From positions 1-20,102 of the forward strand of contig JNEM01010331.1 of NCBI GenBank assembly GCA_000697335.1: 20,102 nucleotides of DNA, written 5' to 3'. The notes beneath the pieces were generated by a model. That model searched no databases. It had not been told where the DNA came from and was given only the letters and a program-made list of their open reading frames with translations. Below are positions 19,283-20,102 of this stretch, one piece after another (positions within the stretch are counted from its first letter, which is position 1; each line of letters opens with the position of its first letter). This stretch comes from Conidiobolus incongruus B7586 (lineage: Eukaryota > Entomophthoromycota > Entomophthoromycetes > Entomophthorales > Conidiobolaceae). Position numbers and translations under genes: made by a program.

Positions 19283-19495
19283 ACCACCATACCGCAACTA
19301 CGGTACTAATCACTATCACATACATATTAACATTAACATCTTTTAAATCTAATGATAATTGAGGCAAAATCATCAACTAGGGGGGGGGTTCAATACCACG
19401 TTTTCGAGAGAATTTAACATGATGAAATTTCATTTATCTCCAACCCTCATTGGAACCCCACACCCCCCACCAACTCCGACTCAATAGGCTAAAAA
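19283..19495. other. GC-rich 3' flank with G9 run and complementary C-rich tract
   Basis: A run of nine G (19380-19388) is followed about 65 nt later by a C-rich stretch (19453-19472). GGGGTTC (19385-19391) and GAACCCC (19453-19459) are exact complements, so the transcript could form a long-range hairpin. Both tracts are out of keeping with the genome's composition. I see no gene here. Confidence 0.5.
19290..19305 (+). repeat. Small 3' UTR hairpin
   Basis: TACCG (19290-19294) and CGGTA (19301-19305) pair around a 6-nt loop, 8 nt after the stop codon of the membrane-protein gene. It is a GC-rich stem in an AT-rich genome, with possible roles in mRNA 3' end stability. This is unproven. Confidence 0.35.
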
Positions 19496-19556
19496 AATTT
19501 TATCATATAACTAAAGTTTTCATATTAATTAATTTTGAATTTTTAATAAATCAATC

Positions 19557-19590
<34 letters not shown>
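19557..19590. repeat. (ATA/TAA)n microsatellite
   Basis: Thirty-four bases of uninterrupted ATA trinucleotide repeat, about eleven units. It lies in the spacer after the membrane-protein gene and is probably length-polymorphic. Confidence 0.85.
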
Positions 19591-19596
<6 letters not shown>

Positions 19597-20102
19597 TGTT
19601 TAATTATTAAAATTGTTAATTATTAATTATAATGAGTTAAGCAATTTAGTATAATAAATAATTATTAATAATTTTTCCTAAATATAATTATATTGAATTA
19701 ACAAAATAAATTTCAGTTTTTATTTATTATATATTATTAAAAAAATTAAAATTTAATATTTTATAAATTGATTATTAGTATAGAAATTAAATATTGATGA
19801 AATTCTATAATTTAAAATTAAATAAAATTATTAATACTTATATTATAAAATTCTATCATTTATAGTTCCATAGGTTTTGGAATAGTGAAAATTAATATTA
19901 GGATTAATATTATTAAAAATCATTCTTTCAGATAAAAGCTATCAAATTTGATTATGAATAAATTAAAGATAAGTATAAAACTAAAAATAAGAGCTATTTT
20001 TATTATTTTAAAATATATATATATTTATACTATAGATAACATAATTAAAATATAAGCTATATTTATTAAAATATCATTTATAACAAAAAAATGCTTTATT
20101 TT
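19591..20102. other. AT-rich terminal spacer
   Basis: No gene, RNA or repeat family is recognised between the microsatellite and the end of the window. Confidence 0.6.

Overview
The window is very AT-rich eukaryotic DNA with small spliced genes. The introns I can place are about 47 to 66 nt with GT..AG ends. The gene set points to a fungus: a C-5 sterol desaturase (ergosterol pathway), a mitochondrial ribosomal protein uL14m very close to yeast Mrpl38, two elastase-inhibitor-like I78 proteins, a Baeyer-Villiger-type flavin monooxygenase and a Pro/Gln-rich single-pass surface protein. The extreme AT content with many short introns would fit an early-diverging lineage such as Entomophthoromycotina (Conidiobolus-like). 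That placement is inference. Intact genes use the standard code, ending in TAA and reading glutamine as CAA/CAG.

Layout. 1-2.2 kb: AT-rich spacer with a nested hairpin and a perfect palindrome. 2.3-4.1 kb: intact seven-exon flavin monooxygenase (503 aa). 4.8-5.9 kb: a decayed tandem paralogue of it. 6.2-7.0 kb: an unidentified GC-elevated, coding-like block whose best frame is interrupted by TAA/TAG but not TGA. 7.7-8.05 kb: two-exon I78 inhibitor. 8.05-10.05 kb: empty AT-rich spacer. 10.05-10.95 kb: intronless ERG3-like desaturase. 11.3-11.7 kb (minus): uL14m. 12.97-13.37 kb (minus): three-exon secreted I78 inhibitor. 13.4-18.4 kb: long gene-poor stretch with weak traces of decayed or unrecognised coding sequence. 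18.6-19.3 kb: signal-anchored Pro/Gln-rich membrane protein whose GC content rises strongly along the gene, followed by a GC-rich 3' flank with a G9 run and a TAA microsatellite.

There is no operon logic. The genes are separately promoted, several with a visible TATA box. The only link suggested by the sequence is a bZIP/CRE-type motif (TGAYGTCA) found by eye upstream of the monooxygenase and of both I78 inhibitors. No mobile element, tRNA, rRNA or CRISPR array was recognised. No convincing new multi-gene system is visible. The strongest oddities are the TAR-only block at 6.2-7.0 kb and the paired, differently targeted I78 inhibitors.
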